DNA of 64,000 nucleotides from Tetracentron sinense (Eukaryota > Streptophyta > Magnoliopsida > Trochodendrales > Trochodendraceae). A model generated the notes under the pieces. That model had not been told where the DNA came from, did no database searches, and was given only the letters and a program-made list of their open reading frames with translations. A program made the position numbers and the translations under genes. The DNA lies in contig CM026553.1 of NCBI GenBank assembly GCA_015143295.1, positions 3,743,912-3,807,911 on the forward strand, read 5' to 3'. Below, one piece after another: positions 1 to 8,175 of the stretch (its first letter is position 1; every line of letters starts with the position of its first letter).

Positions 1-584
1 AACTTTTGACTCAATTATCTGATTTTGATGATTCAACTTTATTTGAACTCATTATTCAAAGGGAAACAATTTTGCATCTAATGAACCAATCCTAATTTTG
101 AGTTCTTAATCATCTAAATGAGCTCTAAAGCTGACTGGTTTGAAATGGATTTCAGCAGCCCAGAATTTCAGCAAACCCGATTTCGGAAATCTGACGTTTG
201 ACCCGGCTTTGACCCAAAATCTGAAAAGGTGATAAGCATGAATCTTGAAGAGGGTTTCGATATCTTTCCAAAAATTCAAGAATCACTCGATTCCGATCAA
301 CGGTGATAAATCTTCTATAGCTCCTTAAAGTTGAGGTCATGTTTAAGACATCTCCCTTCTTTTTACACTTAGAACTTTTTACAACTTATGTTTAACTCTC
401 ACAACATTAAATTGAAATTACCTTAAAAATTTAAAACATTCATAATACCATGAACAAAATTTAGAATCCAAAATCATCTTTCACACATAATAACACAACC
501 ATTGCCAAACCCAAGGCTTGAAGCCTTAACACACTATTCACAGCACTCTTCATAGGCTATGCAAGCAAGATCCAGGGTTCTACA
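1..584 (-). mobile_element. Partial LTR of a minus-strand Ty3/gypsy element (E3)
   Basis: Read on the minus strand, this is the first 584 bases of an LTR that begins TGTAGAACCC at 584 and runs off the left window edge. It sits directly beside a 21-base C run (the polypurine tract on the other strand) and the tail of a chromovirus pol, which fixes its orientation and its identity as the 3' LTR. A diverged copy of the same sequence lies at 52130-52735. Its left part is distantly similar to the LTRs of E2 and A around the 'GACGAATCCAACGCAAGTTG' block. The other LTR and most of the element lie outside the window. Confidence 0.75.
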
Positions 585-605
585 CCCCCCCCCCCCCCCC
601 CCCCC
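585..605 (-). other. Polypurine tract of E3 (21 consecutive G on the minus strand)
   Basis: Twenty-one uninterrupted C on the plus strand abut the TGTAGAACC start of the LTR. This is where the plus-strand primer of an LTR retrotransposon must lie. The length is unusual and may be partly a slippage or assembly effect. Confidence 0.7.
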
Positions 606-700
606 TACCGAAATTTCATTCCCGAAATTAGGACGATACAACACACATAACAAAACATAAAAGCAAGAACTTAATTTACATACAATAATCCAAAACCCTA

Positions 701-775
701 CTAAAACAGGGGAGGGTATTTCTCCCCTACTTCAACCTCGCGCTCCCAAGTATTTGAAGGTCATTTTCACGATAT
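701..775 (-). pseudogene. C-terminal tail of a chromovirus polyprotein (E3)
   Basis: The minus strand reads ...TWEREVEVGEKYPPLF and then a stop at 701-703. This matches the last residues of the polyproteins of element A (ending KYPELFE, stop at 10983) and E2 (EKYPHLFT, stop at 57841). In Tekay-like chromoviruses this tail follows the chromodomain. Only about 24 codons remain. To the right of about 775 the sequence is unrelated, so the element was cut by deletion or rearrangement. The tail, the PPT and the LTR are in the correct order for one element. Confidence 0.7.
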
Positions 776-1371
776 AATTTGACAAGTGTATGTATATTAT
801 ATAGTCATAGGAAATTGGAAATGGGAGATCAAATCACAGGCCAACACATATCCCTTTTTAACCGACAGGCCAACACATATCCTTTTTAGAACTTATTAAC
901 TGTGGTTAAGATTCACTAATCCTTAGGATTCAATAATATAACCTTAGTGGAGCTCTTGCAACTCATACCCGGGTGGGATTAGATCCCTAGACCTCCTCCA
1001 TGGAAGGCCACACCCCTATCACTCACGCAAGAGGCGAGGGTGTTACAAAAGTTGATTTGTTGGACCCTAAAGATTAGTGAATCTTAACTATAGTTAATTG
1101 AGATTAAAAGAGACGTGTTGACCCGTGGGTGCTATTGAACTCTCTTGAGTTTAATCGCAGTTGACTTGATCCCAACTCCTGAACTTTAAATCAAAAAATT
1201 CTTTTATAATAAGTTGATTAATTATTTAAGTGGACATAATCATATATAATGGATAGTTGCCTTCTAAAAAAAAATATACTATATTTAATTATTTAAAATG
1301 GCACGGCCATGAGGCAAGGGGACAACTGTCCCTCAACTTTAAAAGAAAAGAAAACACAAAATTCTGACATG
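776..1371. other. Non-coding stretch with copies of a dispersed G-box repeat
   Basis: No gene is visible. At about 880-960 and 1060-1180 it holds units of the dispersed repeat whose core reads roughly 'GAATCTTAACCATAGTTA', followed by 'GACACGTG' and an inverted 'TTGAACTC' block. The same repeat recurs at 27370-27510 and 30640-31000. Confidence 0.45.
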
Positions 1372-1873
1372 TCTCTACTATAATGAGAGAAGCCCCCTAA
1401 TGATGGAAATTCCCAAACTAATCCCGTAGCCTGATTTTTGTCAATTCCCAAACTACCCTTATATACAAACCTTACAAATCTTCCTTGATTTAATGTTTTA
1501 CTTAATTTCTAAACTACCCCTTTCTCATCTACAATCTACTAAACTATCCCTTTCTCATCTGCAATCTATTTAAAGTTATAAATTCCCAAACTACCCTTAA
1601 GACAAAACTTTGATTTAATGTTTTACTTAATTCCCAAACTACCCTTTTCTCATCTACACTTTTTGACACTTCTTAACTGTGGTTAAAATTCACCCACCTC
1701 AAACTACCTCTTTCTCATCAATAGCACCCACAGGTTAGCACGTGTCCCTTTTGACACTCCTTAATTGTGGTTAAAATTCACTCACTTCTAGGGTTCCCCA
1801 GTCGCTCTCCCCACCCCTCTCTCTCACGTGCTTCGGACTGTCACACACGTGCAACGCGCGTGCCTTCCGCTAG
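1372..1873 (+). mobile_element. Helitron-like non-autonomous element H1
   Basis: The 5' end TCTCTACTATAATGAGAG and the 3' end ...CTAG followed by T fit plant Helitrons (5'-TC, 3'-CTRR). Just before the 3' end an imperfect palindrome, CACGTGCAACGCGCGTG, could form the expected terminal hairpin. The interior repeats the phrase 'TTCCCAAACTACCC' several times and carries no ORF. The 5' flank is G rather than the usual A, so the exact start is uncertain. Confidence 0.5.
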
Positions 1874-2004
1874 TAAGGATAATGCCGTTAACAAATTTTA
1901 CCCAATGAAATTCGTTTACAATTTTACCTAATTACTTAAGGAAACACGTTGTTGCGACTTGGTTTGAAAGCTCAACCAAATAAAAATATAAATGTCTCAA
2001 ATAT

Positions 2005-2212
2005 CAGATTAACTATCAACAAGAACTCCAGTTGAACAGTCAACTAGAGCAACCCAAATTTTACTTTGGGAAGTGGTAGCTTGGTAATTATGAACAAAAA
2101 AGAAGGTAGCTATTAACAGATTATTTTTTCCATAAATACCCCCTCTCAAGACAAAATTTGGGTTGCTCCGGTTGACTTTTCAACCGGAACTCCTATTGAT
2201 AGTTAATCTACC
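2005..2212. mobile_element. Foldback MITE with arms of about 65 bp
   Basis: The left arm (AGATTAACTATC...AGCAACCCAAATTTT) and the right arm are reverse complements with few mismatches. The flanks CAAATAT at 1998-2004 and 2213-2219 are identical and look like a 7-bp target-site duplication. No coding capacity. Confidence 0.6.
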
Positions 2213-2258
2213 CAAATATTTAGCGGGAATGTAATGAAGAAAATGGAAATTTCTCTAA

Positions 2259-2594
2259 GGTGCGTTTGGATTTATCAAATTGAGGAACAAGATTGTCAAT
2301 TCCATCACACAATTCTAATTTCATCATTTGGGACACATTATAAATAGGGTGAAATTAGAATTTTCTAATTCCACAAAGAATTCGAGCAATAATTTTAAAG
2401 ACAAATCTATGAGATTCAATTCCATAATAAAATGGTCTTATTTGACAAATTCATGTTGCTATGAAATTTCAAAACAAAAGAGAAGCCCGATGGTTTCATT
2501 TCTCCAAATTATAGAATTATGGATTTTGTGGAATTTAAGTCAATGGAATTCAAATATTTGACTCATTTTCAATTGCATAAAACAAAAACGCACC
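2259..2594. mobile_element. MITE with GGTGCGTTT termini
   Basis: Left end GGTGCGTTTGGATTTAT and right end ...AAACGCACC form a 9-bp terminal inverted repeat with AT-rich sequence between. A degraded relative lies at about 18685-18890. The element shares phrases such as 'GGTCTTATTTGACAAAT' with that relative. The superfamily is not assigned because no clear TSD is visible. Confidence 0.5.
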
Positions 2595-2617
2595 CGGGTT
2601 TCTAGAATAAATATATA

Positions 2618-2955
2618 ATATTAACCTTAGGTTTTTTATGCTTAATCATAGTTAAAGGGGCTCTACAAGCCGCCACATGTCCCTTTTAACACCCACTAAC
2701 TATGATTATGATTCACTCACCACTAGGGTTCATCCATCTAACCTTGTTTTTAAGAAAAAAATAATCTTAGGCTAATTATGCTTAACCACAATTAAAGGGT
2801 GCCACGTGTCCCTTTTAACACCCACTAACTGTAGTTAAGATTCACTCACCCCTATGGTTCATCCATCTAACCTTGGTTTTAAAAAATAAATTTAAAAATA
2901 TTAACCTTAGGTTAATTATGTTTTACCATAATTAAAGGGTCTATATAAACCGCCA
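2618..2955. repeat. Three tandem units of the dispersed G-box repeat
   Basis: About three units of 120-130 bp contain CTTAGGTTAATTATG, AATTAAAGGG, a CACATGTCCC or CACGTGTCCC box, then TAACACCCACTAACT and GATTCACTCACC. The same repeat forms arrays in the 5' non-coding regions of CACTA beta (30655-31289, 33372-34440) and CACTA alpha (48785-50070). Confidence 0.65.
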
Positions 2956-2959
2956 CATG

Positions 2960-3240
2960 TCTTTGCTATTATAATAGGAGAGGCAGGTGTAGCCTGATTT
3001 TTCCAAATTTCCCAAACTACCCTTACATAAAACAAAATTTTGATTTAATGTTTTACTTTAATTCTCAAACTACCCCTTACTCATCTGTCAATTTAAAGAA
3101 TAGAATCACAGTCAATTGTTATTGAACTCGGGGAGAGTTCAATCGAACCTATGGGTTAACATGTGTCCCTTTTAACTCCTATTAACTGTTGTTAACTCCT
3201 TCCCCTTGCTCTCAGGTGCATCGCACGTGCAACCCGCTAG
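2960..3240 (+). mobile_element. Short Helitron-like element H2
   Basis: It starts TCTTTGCTATTATAATAGG and ends GCACGTGCAACCCGCTAG followed by T. The ends and internal phrases ('CCCAAACTACCC', 'TTTAATGTTTTACTT') match H1, so the two are size variants of one non-autonomous family. No ORF. Confidence 0.45.
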
Positions 3241-3539
3241 TTATTTAACAAGGCATGACTAAAGAGCAAGGGGAAACAATACCAATGAAATATGAACAAA
3301 ATGTATGATGAAATGACTTCATAACTTAGTCATCACAAAAAAAAATTGGGGGTACACCTATAATATTTCATACCCACCCAATAATTTTTCACAAATTTAT
3401 CAATAATTAATATCATTTTCATTTAAACACTATGCTCCCACTACTAGAAAATCCTGGCTCCGCCTCTGTCTATTACAATCCCACAACCTAACAACACTGC
3501 CGTTGAGGGTGTTGCGAGCTGACGGGAATTATATCTCCA
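3241..3539. other. Non-coding stretch, nothing recognised
   Basis: AT-rich sequence without a convincing ORF, terminal repeat or tandem structure. It lies between H2 and the recognisable 5' region of CACTA gamma and may be part of that element. Confidence 0.4.
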
Positions 3540-3934
3540 GGAACACAAAATTTATATATTTAATTTAAAAAAATATACTAATTTCATAAATACAAACTAC
3601 CTAAAATATCAACAATCACAGAATTATAAATTAAAGAAATTACCTGAGAAGGTGGCTAGAGGTAGAGGGTGATGCAAGCTTATGGGTGGCATTGCGAAAT
3701 TACAAAGAAAGAGAGGTGAGGTACTGTGGACCTTCCGTGGAGGGGTGGAGCAACCGTGGACCTTCGGTGGAGCTACCGGAGGTGGGAGAGAGAGTTAAGG
3801 AACAGCAACCCACCAAAAAATAAACGGCTTGCATGCACGTTTTTAGGGATTACCTGACCATGGAGAGGGGAAATGAGGTGGCTAGAGGTTTTTTGGATGT
3901 CGTCGGAGGTGGCCCCGAGGGAGAGCAGGTGATG

Positions 3935-3939
3935 GTATA
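3935..3939. repeat. Target-site duplication GTATA (left) of element A
   Basis: GTATA precedes the 5' LTR and recurs at 13520-13524 after the 3' LTR. This 5-bp TSD is usual for LTR retrotransposon integrase. Confidence 0.9.
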
Positions 3940-4152
3940 TGTAGCACCCCAGACTTTTCCATCTTTAAATGAATAAGTATTTCGTAGTTGAATGGCCTTC
4001 CGCGTAGTCTAATTAATAAATAGGAGAGAAATTGAAAATTCCGAAATGTCAGAAATGTGCGTTTTCGAGAGACGAATCCAACGCAAGTTGAATCGTTGAA
4101 ATCGGATGAACGAGTCAAAAGATATGGCCAAAACAGTCAGGACCAGCAGAGC

Positions 4153-4337
4153 ACCGATCGCTCGGTCCACGGAGCGATCGATCGGTCCAAAACCGATCGA
4201 TCGGAGGCTATCGACTGGTCGAAAAATTTGTATGGGGAAATTTTCCAGAGAGTGAGTTTTTGACCGGTCGATCGGTCAATAACACCGATCGCTCGGTAGG
4301 CAACCGATCGATCGGTCATAACCACTGATCGCTCGGT
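4153..4337. repeat. GATC-palindrome module of the element A 5' LTR
   Basis: About eight copies of ACCGATCGATCGGT or the variant ACCGATCGCTCGGT are spaced about 19-20 bp where adjacent. They are split by the core 'TTGTATGGGGAAATTTTCC' plus 'AGAGAGTG'. The same arrangement occurs at 11290-11474, 16435-16621, 53108-53291, 57090-57294 (minus) and, with GGATAGATCGG units, 36040-36270. Confidence 0.9.
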
Positions 4338-5332
4338 CTTCGCGTTTTTTTTGCAGAAATTTCATTAAGGGCTTTTTCGTCTTTTGGGGGTTAAACCCTT
4401 TCTTCTTAAGGCTTGCACGAGCCTTAGGGATTCATTTACCATACTTATGAGATTTTGAGAGTTTGAGAGAGGAGAAGAGACTCTAACCTAGGGTTTTGTT
4501 TTTGAGGAGAAATCAAAGGGGGTTTAAGAACCCTAGACCATCCTCAACTTGGATTGCTTCAAGTTCAAGGCTCAAGCTCGGGTGGGGTGCATTCTCCAAG
4601 CTAGGGCAGCACTCACTCACGTTTTTGAAAGGGGTTTCTTCCCCAACTCAAGTCCCCTTCAAGCAAAGGCTTCCTCCTTCCAAATAGAGCTTCTATTTCA
4701 AGGTTCTTCAAGATCAAGCCTTGATCTAAGGTTAGTACACCCTACTAACTTTCCCTAGCAATAATCTAGGTTTTTCCTTATGAAATGTGATTTATGCTAT
4801 TATGGTTGCTTTCTTGTGAAATGTATCATCCTTAATAAATATAAACAAGATAAAGAAATGGTATGGATGCTTGGATGGATATTGGATGTGGCGATTGGAT
4901 GCCGAACGGGTGATGTATGGTATGTGTGGGTTATGGATTGGATAATGGAGGATGGGCATTGCACAAATAATAAACTTACCTTTGTGTGATTGAATGGAAA
5001 ATATGCACTAAAAGGATGGAAATGAACCATGAAGGACAACAACATACTATGTGTTTGACAAAATACCTAAACTATGAATAAATGGTTTAAATGAAGAATA
5101 TGGAAATGGGTTTTATGCATGCGTTCTTATAAATGATAAATTGATCAAATGTTATGGAAATTACTTAAGTTACCTATGTTCACATCATGGAATGAAATGT
5201 AATGCCATATCTCTCTTGTCACCCGCATTCCCACGTTTGTCACTATTGGCACGCACATGAGCACGCATGCACACATGACCGAGTTTTTTGAGAGCATATG
5301 CATCTAATAATAACAACAATAAAATATTACAT

Positions 5333-5750
5333 GTCAAGTAGGTTGGTAGCCCAAGGAGAATTCGGGTACTAGCCTCTGGCTCACAAGAAAACCCCTAAAA
5401 CACCTATTGTCAAGGAGGTTGGTAGCCCAGGGAAAATTCAGGTACTAGCCTCTGGCTCACAAGAAAACTAAACAAGTAATAAAAAATCACCTATTGTCAA
5501 GGAGGTTGGTAGCCCAGGGAGATTCGGGTACTATCCTCTGGCTCACAAGAAAACCAAACATTGCATATCAAGGAGGTTGGTAGCCCAGGGACATTTGGGT
5601 ACTAACCTCTGGCTCACAAGTGCATTGCATATCAAGGAGGTTGGTAGCCCAGGGACATTCAGGTACTAACCTCTGGCTCACAAGTGCATTGCATATCAAG
5701 GAGGTTGGCAGCCCAGGGAGATTCGGGTGCTAGCCTCTAGCTCACAAGTT
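5333..5750. repeat. LTR minisatellite, six units (5' LTR of A)
   Basis: Units of about 63-84 bp read CAAGGAGGTTGGTAGCCCAGG, then ATTCGGGTACTAGCCTCTGG, then CTCACAAG plus a variable linker. The 3' LTR has five units and solo LTR B has four. Confidence 0.9.
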
Positions 5751-6007
5751 ACAAGATGAAAGTTTACAAGATGATGTTCATGCATTCATGTATGCACGCA
5801 TACATGATTTCTACGAGGCATATCGAGACAGGACATGGGTTTCAAGCTTGGGTTTTATCGGTGTTTTTGCATTCATGCACACACTTTTAAATGATTGTAT
5901 TGTACCATGTCAAATATTATTTATTTCGTGATGCTTCTATTACTGCTTTACATGGCATGACTATTACGTGTGTTATTATTGTTATGGCTAGCTAGTAGCT
6001 TGTACTC

Positions 6008-6028
6008 GCTGAGTATTCCATGCTCAGC
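6008..6028 (+). other. Conserved LTR hairpin (element A, 5' LTR)
   Basis: GCTGAGTAT-TCC-ATGCTCAGC forms nine pairs (one G-T wobble) around a 3-base loop. In LTR C the stem is perfect (18172-18192). In E2 the equivalent hairpin is GAGTAC-loop-GTACTC (55735-55750, minus strand), with a paired change at the loop end. Confidence 0.6.
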
Positions 6029-6193
6029 CGTACTTTCATGTCGGCAGGTGCACGAGCCCCTCTTGATATATGTGATCAGGGTCCTTGGATAGAGGAGGAC
6101 TACGGGGAGGAAGAACCGTATGAGGATCTAGTAGTCGAGCCTCAGGCGGAGGCGAGAGACTTAGACCATTGGCCCCACGGGGGTGACTATTGA
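6020..6193 (+). CDS. Putative LTR-embedded small acidic ORF (element A, 5' LTR)
   Basis: A 57-codon ORF starts at ATG 6020 (MLSRTFMSAG...) and contains GPWIEEDYGEEEPYED before ending at TGA 6191-6193. A second in-frame ATG lies at 6038. It was singled out because the same frame stays open at the same LTR position in related LTRs: B (54768-54926, KPWVKEEYIEE), C (frameshifted, EPWVEE) and E2 (55579-55818, EPWVEETYIKE). The shared pattern is LSRTFxxAG followed by PW[IV]xEx-Y-x-E and an acidic tail. No known domain is recognised. It could be a real peptide, the end of a spliced reading frame, or an RNA element whose conservation happens to keep the frame open. Confidence 0.4.
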   Translation: MLSRTFMSAGARAPLDICDQGPWIEEDYGEEEPYEDLVVEPQAEARDLDHWPHGGDY

Positions 6194-6478
6194 TCGAGAA
6201 AGTGTTGGGTCTTATGTATTTTGATAGGTGGGCCTGTCCACCTTAGACTTAGGCGTGTTTTGTATTTATGTTAACTTGGAATACTACATTTTGGATCATT
6301 ATAAAGAAAAGAAAAATTTAGTTTTCGCTTCCGTAAATTATGTTTAGCTTCCGCGCTCTGATTATCATTGTTTAGTACTGTGTTTATCTTGTGCATTACA
6401 GGATGGTTTGGCAGGTACGAAGTGTCACATCTAAAATATCCCTAAACTCCTAGGGGGTATTTTGGGGCGTGACAGATG

Positions 6479-6490
6479 TGGTATCAGAGC
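6479..6490 (+). other. Primer binding site (initiator Met-tRNA type)
   Basis: TGGTATCAGAGC, four bases after the LTR end, is the usual complement of the 3' end of plant initiator methionine tRNA. E2 has the identical 12-mer on the minus strand at 62256-62267. Confidence 0.93.
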
Positions 6491-6802
6491 TCTAGGCATT
6501 AGAGTCCCTAGGGTCACTTGGATGATTGAACAAGGTATTAGAATCAACTTAGAGAGTTGTATTCCAAGTATAGACTAACAAGTTAGTCTTAGTCAAAATG
6601 GGTTGAACTTCAACCGAACATAGAGTCCTACGCTAGGAACACGGATTGTATGTTATGCTATTGTGTTATATACCATGTGTACATTATTTGTGTTGTACTT
6701 ATTAAATATGCTTGATGAATATGTATTGAGTGAATTGCGAAATTTGTACTAAATGTGTATCCAAGTTAGACTCATGTTGTATTGTCGTTCTCAGGAGAAA
6801 TC

Positions 6803-8039
6803 ATGAGATGCAGTACCCGGGGTCACGGGTACAACACGAGGGGTAATGGAGGTGATGCTCCATCGGGTGATGATCAACCCGACTTTGCCCAAGCATTCGC
6901 ATCCTTAGCCGAGACTTTGGCTATGTTGGCACAAAGGCAACCGGCCACTCCGCCTAATGCGGCACTTATACCGGCTCCTCCTAACCGAGCCCAAGCCGGG
7001 ATAGAAGCTTTTCGGAGGATGAGGACTCCAACTTTTTGTGGAAGCATTGATCCACTTGTCGCCGAGGGTTGGATTCGGCAACTCGAGAAGATATTCTCGG
7101 TATTGGCACCTACGGAAGTGGAAAGGGTCACTTGGGCCGCCTTTATGCTTGAAGGCGAGGCCGACCATTGGTGGAAATCCGCACTTCGGACCCGAGAGTT
7201 GACCCGGCAAGGTCAAGATTGGACTTGGGAGGAATTCTTGAAAGCTTTCAACAAGAAATACTTTCCGGTCGGAATGAGAGAGAAGATGGAAGTGGAATTT
7301 ATTACCTTGGAGCAAGGTAATATGTCCGTAGCGGCTTATGAAGCCAAATTTTCAGAGCTATCTCGATTTGCTCCACACATGATAGCTACCGAGGCTATGA
7401 AGGCCTAGAAATTCGAGAGGGGGTTGAAGGCCTACCTCAAGGATCGTGTCTCAATGTTCCAACATGAGACATATTCAGAAGTTGTGGACAAGGCATTGTT
7501 GGCCGAGTCGAATTCCGAAGAGTTCTTTAAGAGAAGAGGAATGGAGAAAGGACAGTCAAGTAGTTCAGGGGAGAAAAGAGCAAGGACTAGCTTGTATCAG
7601 TCCACAGGGCCGGCTCAGTCACAGAGGATGTATTCGGCACCACAGGCCCCTCGCTCTTTTGCTTCACCGGCTTTTCGCCCGGCTACCTCATATACTCCTC
7701 GCCCCGCAGTTACTCAGGTTACAGGATATGCTCCTTCCCTCTATTCACATGAGGTCTGCACTCTTTGTGGAAGGAGGCATCCAGCAGGAGAATGCCGGAG
7801 GGTTTCAGGAAGTTGCTTCCATTGTGGTGACCATGGTCACATGGTTAGAGATTGTCCCCGACGTCAATTGCCAGCTCAGTCTTCGGGGAGTAGGCCCCCG
7901 ATTAGGCAGACATCTCAGCCTAGCTCTTCTCAGGCTTCGAGGGCCTCACAGTCTACCCGGCCTCCTCGCCCAGCCACCCAGGGCCGAGTCTTCGCCCTAT
8001 CGGAGAGAGACGCACGTGCATCCGACGATGTCGTGCAAG
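6803..8039 (+). pseudogene. gag: gag of element A (one premature stop), exon 1 of gag-pol
   Basis: The frame opens at ATG 6803 (MRCSTRG...), the start also conserved in E2 (MRRGG...). The Retrotrans_gag core follows (FRRMRTPTFCGSIDP, EADHWW, the WEEF...YFP region), and near the end a CCHC zinc knuckle, C-FHCGDHGHMVRD-C at about 7825-7866. A TAG at 7406-7408 interrupts the frame inside ...EAMKA/KFERG. E2 has a lysine codon there, so this is a single A-to-T nonsense change. The frame reaches a GT splice donor at 8040 after ...SDDVVQ. Gag packages element RNA into virus-like particles. With the stop, only about 200 residues would be made. Confidence 0.85.
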
Positions 8040-8175
8040 GTACGCAAAAATTCTAGAGTCTAAGTTGTGTAAAATTTCTATGGTTTATTATGTGATTATT
8101 TATACTAAGGGTTATTCTATGTATGATGCTTGTGATTGTTTGAAATCTACTAATAGTAGTTACTTAATCGCACAG
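8040..8175 (+). other. Putative spliceosomal intron between gag and protease (element A)
   Basis: The gag frame runs into GTACGC at 8040 and the protease frame opens after CGCACAG at 8175. Removing these 136 bases joins G to GC to form a glycine codon (phase 1) and restores ...[22 protein letters not shown]. The unspliced interval has several stops in the gag frame. E2 has a 138-bp intron at exactly the same codon and phase (60725-60862) with a different sequence. Confidence 0.75.

Larger units (their letters stand above)
3940..6474 (+). repeat. 5' LTR of element A
   Basis: It begins TGTAGCACCCC and ends GGGGCGTGACA. From left to right it holds the palindrome module (4153-4337), an AT-rich stretch, the six-unit minisatellite (5333-5750), a hairpin (6008-6028), a 57-codon ORF (6020-6193) and an A-rich region at about 6300. 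Related LTRs lie at 11077-13519, 16254-18615 and 52896-55219. Confidence 0.95.

Noticed and set aside
4057-5045. Short ORFs in the A LTRs (for example 4057-4263, 4800-5045, 11194-11400)
   Set aside because: They follow the palindrome or AT-rich stretches, and their frames are not kept in LTRs B, C and E2. Only the PWxxEEY ORF is kept.
5333-5750. CRISPR-like or regulatory array in the LTR
   Set aside because: The units are a minisatellite with variable linkers, shared among LTR copies. Nothing suggests spacers.
6008-6028. Rho-independent terminator
   Set aside because: Hairpin without a T tract, in a eukaryotic retroelement. An RNA structural role is more plausible.
6874-7315. Antisense ORFs over element A gag, and similar shadows over E2 gag, pol and the UGT
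   Set aside because: They lie opposite strongly supported coding frames and show no recognisable domain.
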